A DNA stretch of 64,000 nucleotides from Sphaerolaimus hirsutus (GCA_964036195.1 OZ038452.1:15308704-15372703), one strand, 5' to 3'; shown: positions 43,706 through 55,303, numbered from the stretch's first letter. The notes: generated by a model not told the origin, from the sequence alone. Translations and numbers: made by a program.

Positions 43706-46700
43706 GAGGAATTGCACATGTGCGAATCTATTTATGTCGAGAAAGTTGACACGCCGCCGGACGCCTTACCATTGCTTCGTTCAGACAGGTATAAAAACTG
43801 CATCACATTTGCGCCCTTCTTTAAGTTCCACAATTACAGGGGCAGTGGATTTTATCAGCATTAGAATGTACACCCAATAATATACTCCAGTGCTTTTACA
43901 CGTTACACGTGCTCCAACATGAGATGAAAATGTCCATGTGGAATACCGTATTTCCTCGAAATACCCCCCCCCCTCGAAATACCCCCCCCTCGAAATACCC
44001 CCCCTCAAAATGGACACTATGAACTTATAAACCCCCCCCTCGAAATACCCCCCCCCCAAATTTAGTGTATAGAGAACGTAAATGACAAAGGCTGTGGTTT
44101 GTCATCCCGACAATGCAGAATACACGTTAAAAACGATGACTCTGTTATGTGAGAACAGTGTTTGTACGTCTACACACGTATAAATGTCTTTAGAGTCTTA
44201 TAAATGGCGATTTTTGTTGCATTTTTCGACGTCTGCGTACGTTTCAGACTACATTTTAGTACTGGGATTTCAAAAAATTTCTGGCGAAATAATAAACCCC
44301 CCCCTCGAAATACCCCCCCCCTCGTTTAACCCCCCCTCAAAATTCTCACTCTGAAACAATAAACCCCCCGGGGGTATTTCGAGGAAATACGGTAGACGTT
44401 TTGAATTGTGTTTTTGCAGTTTATTCACAAATTTTTATGCATTTTCAACCAAAAATCATGCAAAAGTGCAAAAAAAATGTTTCAATGGGTTTTCTAGTAG
44501 TGGAAATAAAATTACAAAAGTGGAAAAAATTCACAAAATCGAAAAAGTATTTAAATTTTTTTGTCAACATTAGTCAACAACAATGAAAAGGGTGAGCTTA
44601 GTGCACCACCTTTACAGACAATACATTTCAGAAATTTCAAATTGCAATTTTTGTTGCTGAAATAAAGAAACCTTGAAGAAACCATATCATTCTCATATAG
44701 ATTCTCACTAAATAATCATCAAAAACGATATCTATTATTTCTTCCAGTGTAAAAAATAGTGCTTTCATATCTAAAAAGTAGTCACTTTTATGTTTCCATG
44801 AAAACATACCCACTTCTACACATTATATGAGGAAAAGTACTCACTTTTACATTTTACATGGAAAATTAATCACTTTTTCATTTTCTGGCGAAAAAGTACT
44901 TGCTTTTACATTTTCCTGAAAAACTTTCTACTAACATGTACTCATGAGTACAGGTAAATAAGTATTTTACATTTTCTGTACTCAAGTGTGAGTAAAAAAG
45001 TATTTTGCAAAAACATATACTTTGAAAAAAGTTCAGTAATCTTAACAACTCTGCATTTTATAGCTGATGCCTTTATATGTTGTGTTATCAGGCCTTTGGC
45101 TTTCCTGTATCATCATCACCATCTTGAATGTTTTTTTTCACCGTGATGTGTGCATAACTATGGATGTTTTCAGAAATGCAAGCTCACTAAACTAAGGCAA
45201 TCAATGAGGAGCATAATATCTAGAAAAAGCAACCGCCCCAGTAATTCCGGGACAAATGTAATTACTTAGAACTCAGATGATATCTAATTACAATATGACG
45301 GGATTACCTCTTATAGACATTCGAAAATTAAAATTCAATTAATTGCTGGTAAGTATGAAAATGAATTTGACTGTCGGAATTGTGATCGACCCAGCGCAAC
45401 AAGCAACACCTTGCGCATTGGAAAAACACAGGTTTGTAAGCAGCATTGAAAAAACCCATCAATTTTTAGAAAATATGATTCAATATAATCTCAGAAAATC
45501 TCTCAAGAAAAATAAAATAAAATCTCTCTCAAAAAACCTGCAAAAAATATAAAAAAATATAAATATCAGAATTTGAGAGATTTTCTGATATTTTCTCAGA
45601 AATCTCAGAAAATCTCTCAAAAAGAAAAAAATAATTAAATCTCTCTAGAAAATCGTGAGAAAAAAATCTCAGAAAATCTTAGATTTTCTGAGATTTTTTT
45701 ATTATCCCAGAGATTTTTCATGATATTTGCAAGTATCGTTCATACCGTTATGATCCTGCATACACCAGTTGATAACAGAAGATTCCAAAGCTGATTGAAC
45801 AATATTTTTTTGAGTTTACCAGAAAAAGGAGTCCACGAGCTACTGTTTAACCTGCGAACTGCGATTACAGCACCGCTTGAAATTCAAACATACAATTTTA
45901 CCGCAAATTTAATTGCACATTGCTTTTGGAGAAAGCCTGCTATTTAGGTAGCTGAAACGTGTGATTTTCAGAAAGCCATCCTGTGCGCCCGGTTACGAGG
46001 TTGAAATCTTTGAACTAGCATGCAAATTGCTGCAATGGAATGTCACATTTGTTCCAGAGTTGTTAGAATTACTGAACTTTTTTAAAAGTATATGTAAACG
46101 TAAAGTATTTTTTTTTTACTCACCACAAAGTATAGAAAACGTAAAATACATTTTTTTTACTCGTACGTACGCGTAAATGTGGGTACTTTTTTGTGAGTGT
46201 AGAAACGACTACTTTTCTTCATAGAATGTGTAAAAGTGGGCACTTTTTCATACGTGTATAGCACAACGTATGTTTTTCTATAAGCAAATGACAGATTATT
46301 TAGTTTTCAAGGTCTCTTTTTTCTAGGAGATAAAAATCATCGTTCTCCCGACTCGTTTACCACATCCATTGTCTCCACAACCATTTCGATTTGGTTGCGA
46401 ATTTTGAAATTTTTAAAGGCACTACCCCCGCATATCTAAAATATTCAATGGAACCACGTCTGTAAATACATAGCAGTGTAGTTACTTTATAAATATGTTC
46501 CACATTGAATTTTCATAAATACATTTTCCGTACGCGTACGCTTTGAAAGTGTACGCGTACAAGTGCGTACGGTATTTTTTTGAAAAGTATATGTAAATGT
46601 ATTTACCGTGTACTCGCGTACGCGTATTTTTCGAGTAAACGTACGTACCTTTTAACAACTCTGATTTGTTCAATCTACCGATGGTTACGGTGCACCGACA

Positions 46701-49700
46701 CCGAACAGCGGCGGAAAAAAGAATGGCCGCGGATCATGGAATGGACTAATGAAAATGTTACTGGTTGGTCGAGCCGTCCAGTCCAGGTTGCGCTGAGTTT
46801 CATGGATGGTCAACTCGGGCTTCGTTAACTGTAAAATTTAATAAATTGATTGAAAAAGCTATCAGAAACAGAGTTTTGCAATAAAACTGAACAGAAAAAG
46901 CGGTCATGGCGTAGAGCCTCATGAACACAGCTATGTAAAACTTTGCATGCAGCAATCGGCATGTGGGGTACAGCTCCGATGGGACATTGTAGCATGTGAT
47001 TCGAATATTCATTACATACACTTACACTTTTATCAAACACAGGATGAAGAAATCGACTGTACAGGGGTTTCCATGCGAATCACTGATGAGCGCCTGAACA
47101 GTCCAGTCAATTTTGCTTTTCCACTGTCTTATTATGTTCCAGTGTTCATGATTGGATACGACTACAATGAATACAACAAGGTCGTGATTAGGGATGGAAA
47201 ATCGTTTTTTAAACTACCCCCTTAAAAATGTTTTTAATTAGAAACGTTTAAAAACGGTTATTATAGAGCCTCCCTAATGTGGTGAGGAGTCTACAATTTA
47301 TATACAGCTGTATAAGACAAGTCACAGTACTATGCGGGGTCTCATTTAGCTATATAATGACAATAAGTGACGATTGGCACCTGCGCACACTAGTTGACAC
47401 CTGTAACTTGACAATTATTAATCGGCTTTCAAAACAGTCGAGCTTTCTCCACACTTACAAAGACACAGATCACACAGATAGGGTTCAAACGATATGACTT
47501 TTCGATATCGATATTCGATATTCGATATTTTTTTCTGAAACTCGATATCGATATTCGATATTTTTTGCTGAAACTCGATATTCGATATCGATACGATATG
47601 GAACCTCGATATCGATATTCGATATTAAAAAATGGTCGATATTCGATATTCGATATTTCGATATTTTCGATATTCGATATTGCGATTTGCTTTTGGTATA
47701 GCAAGGCAAATTTCAAGTAACATATTGTATTTTCATGTGGTTGCACGCATGGTTAATCAACTCTTTAGTTAAATGTGAATGGTACAAGTGATTTTAACAA
47801 GGTTTACATCACTCCAAAGTAGAAAATGGAAGAGAAACATGATGATTCAAAGTGTATCAGACAAATAACAATTGGTAGATATTACAGTTCATACTGATAA
47901 CCTGATTGCTAAAAATAGAATATCAGCATTTTCTGGCTTCAAATTTAGCACTCCAACAAAAATGACATTATAAGTACTGTACTTTTACTCATATAATACA
48001 ATTCTCAGATCAGATCAAGCACATCAGATCAATCATAAATATCTCAAAATGAAAATGATAACTTTTTTTAGGGACACAATATAGGTTCGATATATCGAAA
48101 AATTGTCGATATTCGATATCGATATTCGATATTTTTACAAAATTTTCGATATCGATATTCGATATTTTTCCGATATTCGATATTCGATACGATATATCGT
48201 TTGAACCCTACACACAGATCAACTATCTCACCACACCATTCACAAACCGGGTGTGGCTCCTATTGGCGGTGAGCATCGCGCTGTGTTCGTTCGTGGCCAG
48301 CACCATCGACAGGGTGCTGGGCCACATAAAGGGAACCCCTCTGGCGAACCAAAACTACATTGTGCTCGACCACGTACTCGCCATTTGCGGCACTGGCCTC
48401 AGGCAGCTGTACTACAAACCCAAGCCGATTTCCGGCAAAGTTCTGACGGTCGTGTGGCACTTGTCAAGCTACGTGATAGCGATAATGCACATGTCGACGA
48501 TGAACGCCCTGCTGGCAGTGGAGACAAGGGCGGCGCCTCCGTTCTCCACGTTAGCAAGAAGTTTAATGGAGGCCTTGAGTGTAAAGTAGACATTTTCAGA
48601 CTGGCTGAGCTGTTGCCGCTGCTGTCGAACGACTCGTGGCGGCTGGTGCACCACATGCACGGCGCCCTACCCACGTGCATCTCGACTGACTGTCAAGTTT
48701 GTTTCAAATGCTGTTATGGGCAACAATGGCGGCCCGCAGTAGTTGACAGACGTCAACTCAAATCGACTTCACGTGTCGCAGAGCGATCTTCCAATGCACT
48801 TGCCGTTAGGGTTGGCCGATGTTTTTTCTTAAACGTTTTTTTTTCTAAACATGACCTCCGAAATGTTTGTTTTTTAAAACATCGGCCGAAATTTTTAGTA
48901 CTAGGCACTAGATATTTTGCAAAATTTTTGCGCGCAAGCGCGCAATTTCACACACAAATTGACATTGGTGGTTGTTTTCATTGGTTTTGTGGCATTTTTA
49001 GTATCAAAGTATCCGTTTCTATGTGCTACCATGGGTTAATAAGCCGTCATATGTTGCTGTACTATAAAATATTGAGGTAATGTGCTTCCATGTACCTTCA
49101 CAGTGTGTAACTTCACCCCCAAAGTAACAACCTCCTTTTATAACCTTGTTTCATCACTAATCCATGCCAAACTTTACCTGAAGTCACGAACATTCGACTA
49201 TAAGGCGATTTACGAACGATATGTCGACGAAAAATGGATATTTGTGACACAAATTACCACTTATAATGCTATCCCGTGGCTCCACAGCCATTATATGGTC
49301 ATATATAACATCACAGAGTATTGCCACTGTCTGATATACCTATATAAATATGTTGACACAAGGTCATATCTGGGAACTTTAAAAAAACAACGTTTTTTTA
49401 TTTAAAAAAAACGTTTTTTTTCCAACACCACTTGCCGTGATATTAATTTTTCAACATCGCCGCGTGTACATTTCGAGATGGCTCTGCGACACGTGAAGGC
49501 GAATACTGAGTTGACATAGACCAGTTGACACACGTGTGTCAACTAGTGTGTGGGCCGCCAATGCATCACAGCAAGTCAGAACAAAACGCAGAATATGGAC
49601 CAAGTGCTCAGCCGGGTGCCTCCATACTACGGTAACGTGAGCAACGTGCAAAAAATGATCCTCAATGACACCGGAGTGTATTTCTCGTTGATGGACAGCG

Positions 49701-51123
49701 AATTGGTGACGTCGACATACATGCACTTTGTGGCAACTTACAGAAAAAGTTCGGCAATAGATACTTCGCTATGCATATAGCGTATTACCTCGAATTACCC
49801 CCCCCCCCTAATATTGAAAGTAACGAGAACGTACATTGTGAGAACGAGAATGTAACGAGAACGAATTTTGAGAGAAAATGTGGGGAAAATCGCTCGAAAT
49901 TCGCTCCACTTGAATAGATACCGTATTACCTCGAATGAACCCCGCCCTCGAAATACCACCCCCCCTCCCCTAAAATTGAATGTAAAGTGAACGTACATGA
50001 CAAATACCACAGTTTGTGATCTGTACAATGCAGAACACACGTTAAAATGATTGAAAGATGATTGAGTGAAGTTAGGGAAGGGTTTATGTGTATACACAGT
50101 CATATATGACTATAAACACATGTACATCTATGTAATTGTTTGATTTTTATACGTCTGAGAATGGGGAATTTCCAAAAATTTCTGGCGAAATAATAGACCC
50201 ACTCAAATTCTGCTGGCGAAATAATAAACCCCCTGGGGGTGTTTGGGGGATCGGGCAGGGCTCGAACTTGTAAATTGGAGTCAAAAAGAGTGAAAAATAA
50301 GGCTGCAACCGGAGATTTTCCTGGCTAATTCGAATTTTTGGTAAATTTCGAGTAGCAACTACATAAACACAAGTTAGGCACATCCAGCAAACCCCCAACA
50401 GCTAAACAGATATTACACACACCTACATAACCACTCATCTGCGCAACCCACAGTGTACCAGACAAACAGCGTGATGCTGATCCACGACGCGACACCGCCA
50501 GAAACGTATCTCAGTTTCGCCTGTAAGCCGGGCTTCGATAAAATTGCCAGAAACGAGCTGGACCAAGCGTTGATCACGCTTTTGCCCGCTGTGAGGACAA
50601 TCATGCGGAGATACAAGAAGAGGCACATGCCGGTGAGATGTTTGCATCTACTAGAACCCCGCGGAACATAAAATGAGGTTTTATAACACCACAACAAATG
50701 CTAGCCGCTTGATACACGGCGAATTTGCAGTTTACATGCCACAGCGCACCATTTTGTATGTTACAGTTTATATACCGAAATAAAATGATCCCATATAGCC
50801 CACTAACACTTTACATGTGATCGGGTGCAACACTTTACATGCTAAATCATTTCTGCACTCAGGTGGACTTCAAGCCGAGAACGCTCTACCATCAGCTGAA
50901 TTATGAAGACATCACACCCCTGCTATTCAGAATAATCATTTTCATCTGCCTGCCAGCAGCGATCATGATACTAAGTGTCGAAGTTATCCACGACAAATTT
51001 AGAAAGCGATACAGCGGCGCCTATAGCTTGCCAAATGCGGCAACACCCAGCAAAGTTTTCCGCCGGCGCGACAAAAATCGGATATTGGGTAGAAAGTACA
51101 CGAGTACGAATGCGCGTGAATAA
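43697..51123 (+). CDS. Ionotropic receptor (IR/iGluR family), ligand-binding and channel domains
   Basis: Chemosensory ligand-gated cation channel. Exons in phase: about 43697-43788 (ESIYVEKVDTPPDALPLLRS), 45972-46054 joined to 46672-46775 (S1: GYEVEIFELACKLLQWNVTF ... GSWNGLMKMLLVGRA), 47043-47180 (S1 end: DCTGVSMRITDERLNSPVNF), 48218-48549 (M1 TPFTNRVWLLLAVSIALCSF, pore region, M3 WHLSSYVIAIMHMSTMNALL), 48600-48696, 49580-49748, 50454-50632 (S2: ETYLSFACKPGFDKIARNEL), 50863-51123 (M4 TPLLFRIIIFICLPAAIMIL and a basic tail, stop). The Arg of the S1 T..R motif is present. The M3 SYTANLAAF signature is replaced by divergent residues, as in IRs. Intron 48550-48599 is only 50 nt. The S1 exon is split by a 609-bp hAT with its TSD and no usable splice sites, so this allele is probably null. 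The N-terminal domain is not found. Confidence 0.78.
43946..44392. mobile_element. TA-flanked MITE, CCGTATTTCCTCGAA family (receptor intron)
   Basis: CCGTATTTCCTCGAAATACC to GTATTTCGAGGAAATACGG, TA on both sides, three CCCCCTCGAAATACC words at each end. Best-preserved copy of the family. Confidence 0.9.
44600..45053. mobile_element. hAT-type MITE, right half, GTAC/ACTTTT words
   Basis: Ends AGTAATCTTAACAACTCTG at about 45053, preceded by CATGTACTCATGAGTACAGG and AAGTAGTCACTTTTA words. The inner part matches 34270-34420. The left CAGAGTTGTT terminus is not found. Confidence 0.6.
45470..45730. repeat. Palindromic array of AGAGATTTTCTGAGA words
   Basis: CAGAAAATCTCTCAAGAAAAA, GAGAGATTTTCTGATATTTTC and TCTTAGATTTTCTGAGATTTT words run in both orientations around 45590. 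Resembles the subterminal arrays of the hAT families, but no terminus was recognised. Confidence 0.5.
46055..46663. mobile_element. hAT-type MITE inside an ionotropic receptor coding exon
   Basis: Starts CAGAGTTGTTAGAATTACTG and ends CCTTTTAACAACTCTG. The exact TSD ATTTGTTC flanks it at 46047-46054 and 46664-46671. Words are GTACGCGTACGCTTTG and AAAAGTATATGTAAACG. Removing element plus one TSD restores the frame ...LLQWNVTFV / QSTDGYGAPTPNSGG... of the S1 domain. Confidence 0.95.
47189..47280. mobile_element. Possible hAT-type fragment (TAGGGATGGAAAATCG)
   Basis: TAGGGATGGAAAATCGTTTTT begins eight bases after the donor of the preceding receptor exon; AAACGTTTAAAAACGG words follow. No closing terminus or TSD partner was found, so only a remnant, if real. 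Confidence 0.4.
47479..48210. mobile_element. hAT-type MITE on a receptor 3' splice site, ATATCG words
   Basis: Starts TAGGGTTCAAACGATATG and ends CGTTTGAACCCTA. The exact TSD CACACAGA flanks it at 47471-47478 and 48211-48218. CACACAG is the end of the intron and A the first base of the M1 exon, so the acceptor was duplicated. Homologous to 3121-3827. Confidence 0.95.
48731..49560. mobile_element. GGCCCACACAC/GTTGACA-type MITE with nested hAT
   Basis: GGCGGCCCGCAGTAGTTGAC ... CGTGTCGCAGAGC on the left pairs with GCTCTGCGACACG ... GTCAACTAGTGTGTGGGCCGCC on the right. Same family as 51295-51480 and 57393-59146. It lies in a receptor intron and is split by the hAT at 48807-49430. Confidence 0.65.
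48807..49430. mobile_element. hAT-type MITE, TAGGGTTGGCCGATG family (receptor intron)
   Basis: Starts TAGGGTTGGCCGATG and ends TTTTTTTCCAACACCA. The exact TSD CTTGCCGT flanks it at 48799-48806 and 49431-49438. The interior closely matches 5460-6140 (GTGGTTGTTTTCATTGG, CAACCTCCTTTTATAAC). Confidence 0.92.
49781..50245. mobile_element. Overlapping remnants of CCGTATTACCTCGAA MITEs
   Basis: CGTATTACCTCGAATTACCC at 49783 and CCGTATTACCTCGAATGAACC at 49921, with AATTTCTGGCGAAATAATAG and ATAATAAACCCCCTGGGGG at the right. Right TIR lost. Lies in a receptor intron. Confidence 0.55.
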
Positions 51124-51294
51124 GTTTAACAGATAGTACTTTACATATGAAAATTTATTCATGAATGATTATGAAGGTGTTGACGATAACACTCAAGAGA
51201 AACATAAAGTGTTAGCAAGCTGCGGAAGGCACACACGAACTAGATACCAGAAATGACTTGGGATGTATTTATCAGATAGAAGTCAGTTGACAAT

Positions 51295-51480
51295 GGGCCC
51301 ACACACACTAGTCGACATCGCGAATAATGTCAACTGGATGTCACTAAATAACTTACAATTTTTTTAAAGCATCACGCTCAACAGAAACAATGGAACTGTC
51401 ACGATGTATAATAAACTGCCACATAATTAATCTAAATTCAATTGACATTAATTTTGATGGGAACTAGTGTGCGTGGGCCC
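51295..51480. mobile_element. Short MITE, GGGCCCACACACACTAGT termini
   Basis: GGGCCCACACACACTAGTCG at the left and ACTAGTGTGCGTGGGCCC at the right, with TAATGTCAACTGGATG inside. It lies just 3' of the receptor stop codon. Confidence 0.75.
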
Positions 51481-51797
51481 CATAAGACACAATCTTGCTA
51501 TTTTAGGATGAAGGCAGCAGAGTTTGGTTGGACGCTTTGCACACGCAGAACAAATACAAAGGAATGATGCCACATTTAATTATATAAAAATAAAAATCTG
51601 CCAGCAATATACCACAAACGTGAGAAAACTAACACCGAACCTGAAGAATGCAAAATGTTATGATCACACACCAATTTCGCGGCCAGAAATTTCCTTCGAC
51701 ACCTCAAGTGGAGAAGTAAACTGAAAATGGTGCATCGCATTACAAAAGTAACACTATTATCACTTTTAAAGAATAAATTAGTGAAAACGAAAAGTAA

Positions 51798-54659
51798 TTA
51801 AAACTGACTGATAATTATGATCAGCACAATCAAGCCGATCACCCCCATCAAAATCATCATTTTGACATTTTGCCACCAATACTTCCGTTTCAGCGTGCCA
51901 GCGGACTTCTCAAACTGCGACGCGCCCTCTTGCAAGGCATCTGCAAAGTTTTGGTAAATGGAGTATATCTGGGATGGGGATGGGTTTACGCACAGTAGCG
52001 CGCGAGGGCATACAACCCCTTTTGCTGGAACGTTAATCTGCAGTTAACATTCAAAAAGACGCATGATTTTTATCGATGAGAAAAATAATACCAAAAACAC
52101 CGAATCTTAACTTCTCAACATACCGGGAGTACGAAAGATTTTTTCAATCATTCACACACATTACTTGACACGTGGATGATGTTTCGATGGTAAATTTATT
52201 AACTGGCATAAAATCGGCAGTTTTTCGAATGTCATCTACAGTGTAGTTTTGATAAAGTGCTGGGCCCCACACACGTCAGTGCCGAAGAAATTGGAAAGCT
52301 GCATGCGTTACTTAGCTGCATAGCTGCAAATAAATAACCAAAAAGAATTCGAATCACACGAACAGACGAAACCAATAACAAACACAAAACACACACCGTG
52401 GCGTACCCAGGACTTTTGAGCGGGGGGGGGGATTGTTTAGGGAGCCCGGCAAACGGGGGCGCGGCGCCCCCCTAAAATTTGACCACTGTAGTAGGGAACT
52501 TGCGTCATGGCGCTGGGGCCATTCGTAGGCGCCACGCCATGACGCCATTGGCGCCTAAGACCGCTGTATGTGTATGTATTTTACATACATATAAAGTGAC
52601 ATGGACACAATTGAGTGCATTTTCACAGAGCTTGAGGCAATCGCGACCTGTGAAGTGAAAATGCCTGTAATGTGAAGCAAAAATGCACGCTTGTGCTCAA
52701 TTTTTGAAAAATTGCCTCAAAATCGTCGCACGAGAACAGATTTCCTTGCATTTCTATGTCTCACCCCGGAAAGAGGGTACCCCCTGGCTACACCACTGGT
52801 AACACACAAACAAAGGCATTTAGATTGTGCAACGATGACAGATAACATATAAACACAATTAGCCCACCAGCCCAAATGGACAGGACCGGACGAAACCGCT
52901 ACTCAATTTGACCAGCGATTGAGTATGTTTCAAACTGTGAAAACCGGAGAGAAGACAATTAGGTAGGAAGCATCACCAAATAGACTGCATACATTACCCA
53001 AACTGTTAGTGAATAAAACTTGGGTTACTTGTGCGTAAAGATTACAAACATGATTTTACCTGCCCTGTGGTCTAACTGGGACAATTTTTCATCTCTCTCC
53101 AGTACTTTGTCAATGTTTGTCCGCATTATGTTCACAACCTGAAAAGATATAATAATTATTATATCCTAGCTTTAGACAGCGCAAATTTTCAGACATGGTT
53201 CACTTTATTCCACATACAGCTGGGAATACAGAATGGGATCTCGATCCAGAGTTGGCAAGAATATTGACTCTCAAACTTTCAATCTATATTCGACACCAGT
53301 CCCGAATCAATCATATAAACACCTTCCCGGTCACGTCCGGCAGTCATTTTTTGATTTTACTTCTTACATCCTATCCCCAGTTCTAGGGCGCCCCAGAGGC
53401 TGAAACTTGGGGGAGATATTGGCGCAACCCCCCTCTACTTCGCATGAATTGGGGGGGTCGCGGCGACCCCTCCCAGGGTGGGTTGCCCTAAATGCAAATT
53501 TGTTTTTGGCTTTTTTGGTGTCCCACAGCACCGCTGATTTCTGAGCTGTGGGAGGGGTATAAATCTAAAATTTTGGGGATGTGTTACCAACACCACTCCC
53601 TTACTATACACTATTCAAAAATGTGAGATTAATGTGAAATTTTTTTTAAAAATTTGCTTATTCTCTACAAAAAAACACCACTCCCCAATAGATTGATGAC
53701 AAAAAATTCACTTTTTGGAACTTTTTCATTAGACACTTGAATAGCTGGTTTACGATACTTTAAAGGGAAGGGTTTGATGTTTAGAGTTTTGTAAAGAACC
53801 ATACCTCTAAAATGCCTGCATTGCAAAATTTACTTAGGGCGAATTTTATGACATCATAATGACATCATTTCAGGAACAAAAATTTACAAAATTTACACTT
53901 TGAAATTCACCGTAAGTAAATTTTGCGATGCAGGCATTTTAGAGGTATGATTCTTTACATAACTTTAAACATCAAACCCTTCCCTTTAAAGTATGATAAA
54001 CCAGCTCTTCAAGTGTCTAATAAAAAAGTTCCAAAAAGTTAATTTTTTGTCATCAATCTGTAGGGGAGTGGTGTTTTTTAGAGAATAAGCAAATTTTTTA
54101 GAAATTTTTCACATTAATCTCACATTATTGAATAGTGTATAGTAGGGGAGTTGTGTTGGTAACACATCCCCAAAATTTTAGATTTTTACCCCTTCCACAG
54201 ATCAGAAATTAGCGGGTGACGGACCTGCTGTGGGACACCAGAAAAGCCACCAAAAAAATTGCACTTAGGGCGACCCACCCTGTAAGGGGTCGCCGCGACC
54301 CCCCAATTCATGCGAAGTAGAGGGGGGTTGCGCCAATATCTCCCCCAAGTTTCAGCCTCTGGGGCGCCATAGAACTGGGGATACGATGTAAGAAGTAAAA
54401 TCAAAAAATGACTGCCGGACGTGACCGGGAAGGTGTTTACAACCACCCTCAAGTAGGCCTTGACAACAGAAAAGACACATACTCAGTCAATTCCTACCAA
54501 GGATCTGGAAATAAGTCGCGATCTCGTAAACAACAGCCGACTGAGCACCCCCTATGCTTTTCTATGGGCGTAAACACGGTACAAACCTCGTTGACCTCGG
54601 CCTGCGTCTGGTCCAGGCGCTTACTTTTCGAGTTCTGCGACGGCGGCGGTGCTGACGAC
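51798..54659 (-). CDS. Synaptobrevin/VAMP (vesicle R-SNARE), three 3' exons
   Basis: Vesicle-membrane SNARE that pairs with syntaxin and SNAP-25 to drive synaptic vesicle fusion. Exons 54587-54659 ([24 protein letters not shown]), 53060-53138 ([26 protein letters not shown]) and 51798-51940 ([26 protein letters not shown], then anchor [21 protein letters not shown], stop TAA). The R-SNARE zero-layer Arg (LERDEK) and the juxtamembrane KRKYWW motif are present, followed by a single C-terminal transmembrane helix with almost no lumenal tail, as in VAMP1/2 and n-Syb. Phases agree (0, then 1). The start-codon exon was not found. The first intron here holds a 1.1-kb hairpin element, the second a CCAGG-type element. 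Confidence 0.93.
52397..52799. mobile_element. DNA element, CCGTGGCGTACCCAGG / CCTGGCTACACCACTGG ends
   Basis: CCGTGGCGTACCCAGGACTTT at the left and GTACCCCCTGGCTACACCACTGG at the right, with a poly-G tract, CGGCGCCCCCCTAAAATTT and a GGCGCCATTCGTAGGCGCC-like patch. Flanks are CACA-rich on both sides, so a TSD cannot be read. It lies in a synaptobrevin intron. Confidence 0.6.
53316..54439. repeat. 1.1-kb inverted repeat (foldback) in a synaptobrevin intron
   Basis: Left TAAACACCTTCCCGGTCACG pairs with right CGTGACCGGGAAGGTGTTTA. The arms continue through GGCTGAAACTTGGGGGAGAT, GAATTGGGGGGGTCGCGGCG and CAGGCATTTTAGAGGTATG to a centre near 53880, with indels and about 5-10% mismatch by eye. No coding frame. 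Confidence 0.85.
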
Positions 54660-55303
54660 CTGCGACAGGTGCAACATTTCACACTGCACAATTTTGCATT
54701 GCGACAAAATGTGTGACTCATAAGTCATTTTAACACCAGTTGGATGGGATAAAGTGGTCGCATCGTACGAAGCATCAACTTACATGATGTATTGTGTTGC
54801 TGCAGCAGAATTTCGATTTTGTTTATTTCAGAACGAATGGAAGGATGGCGGCAGCCGAACGAAAAGAGGAAGCATGGGCTATTTCATGCTCGTACGCTTT
54901 TTCTGTTTATTACTGCTGGGCGTTTTGCCAAAAGCGACTATTTTGCACGTTTTATCTAAAAGACAAAACGCGCAACCACTGTCGCAATCATGTGACATCT
55001 TAATACTTATAGGGGCCCATCCTATGCACCGGGGGCCACTGGTCGGGAACACCCCCTACATAAAAATACAATCCCAATATAGGAGGTAGAACCCTATATT
55101 GAGTCTAGGTGCAGACCCAAGTGGGTCTGACTTGAGCTCTGGCTGTCTAGGGAGCTGGTTTTATACTGGGTGGGTGACAGAGGTTAGAGCAGTTACACTA
55201 ACACAGTGGGCGGAGCCTGCAGGCACCAGCTGGCTCTGTTTGGACATGTTTGCTGTGGTCTGGAATTGGCTCTAGCTGGCTCTGTACCTCGCGGGTTTGG
55301 CAA

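Noticed and set aside
46047-46671. The hAT in the receptor exon acting as a new intron (introner-like)
   Set aside because: The TSD gives a GT (ATTT|GTTC), but there is no AG at or near the right boundary (ACTCTGATTTGTTCAATC), so precise removal by splicing is not possible as read.
48253-49080. A 275-codon frame over the receptor M1-M3 region
   Set aside because: It is out of frame with the receptor in its first part and continues into a hAT element. Only the short stretch LAELLPLLSNDSW onwards is real, and belongs to the next exon.
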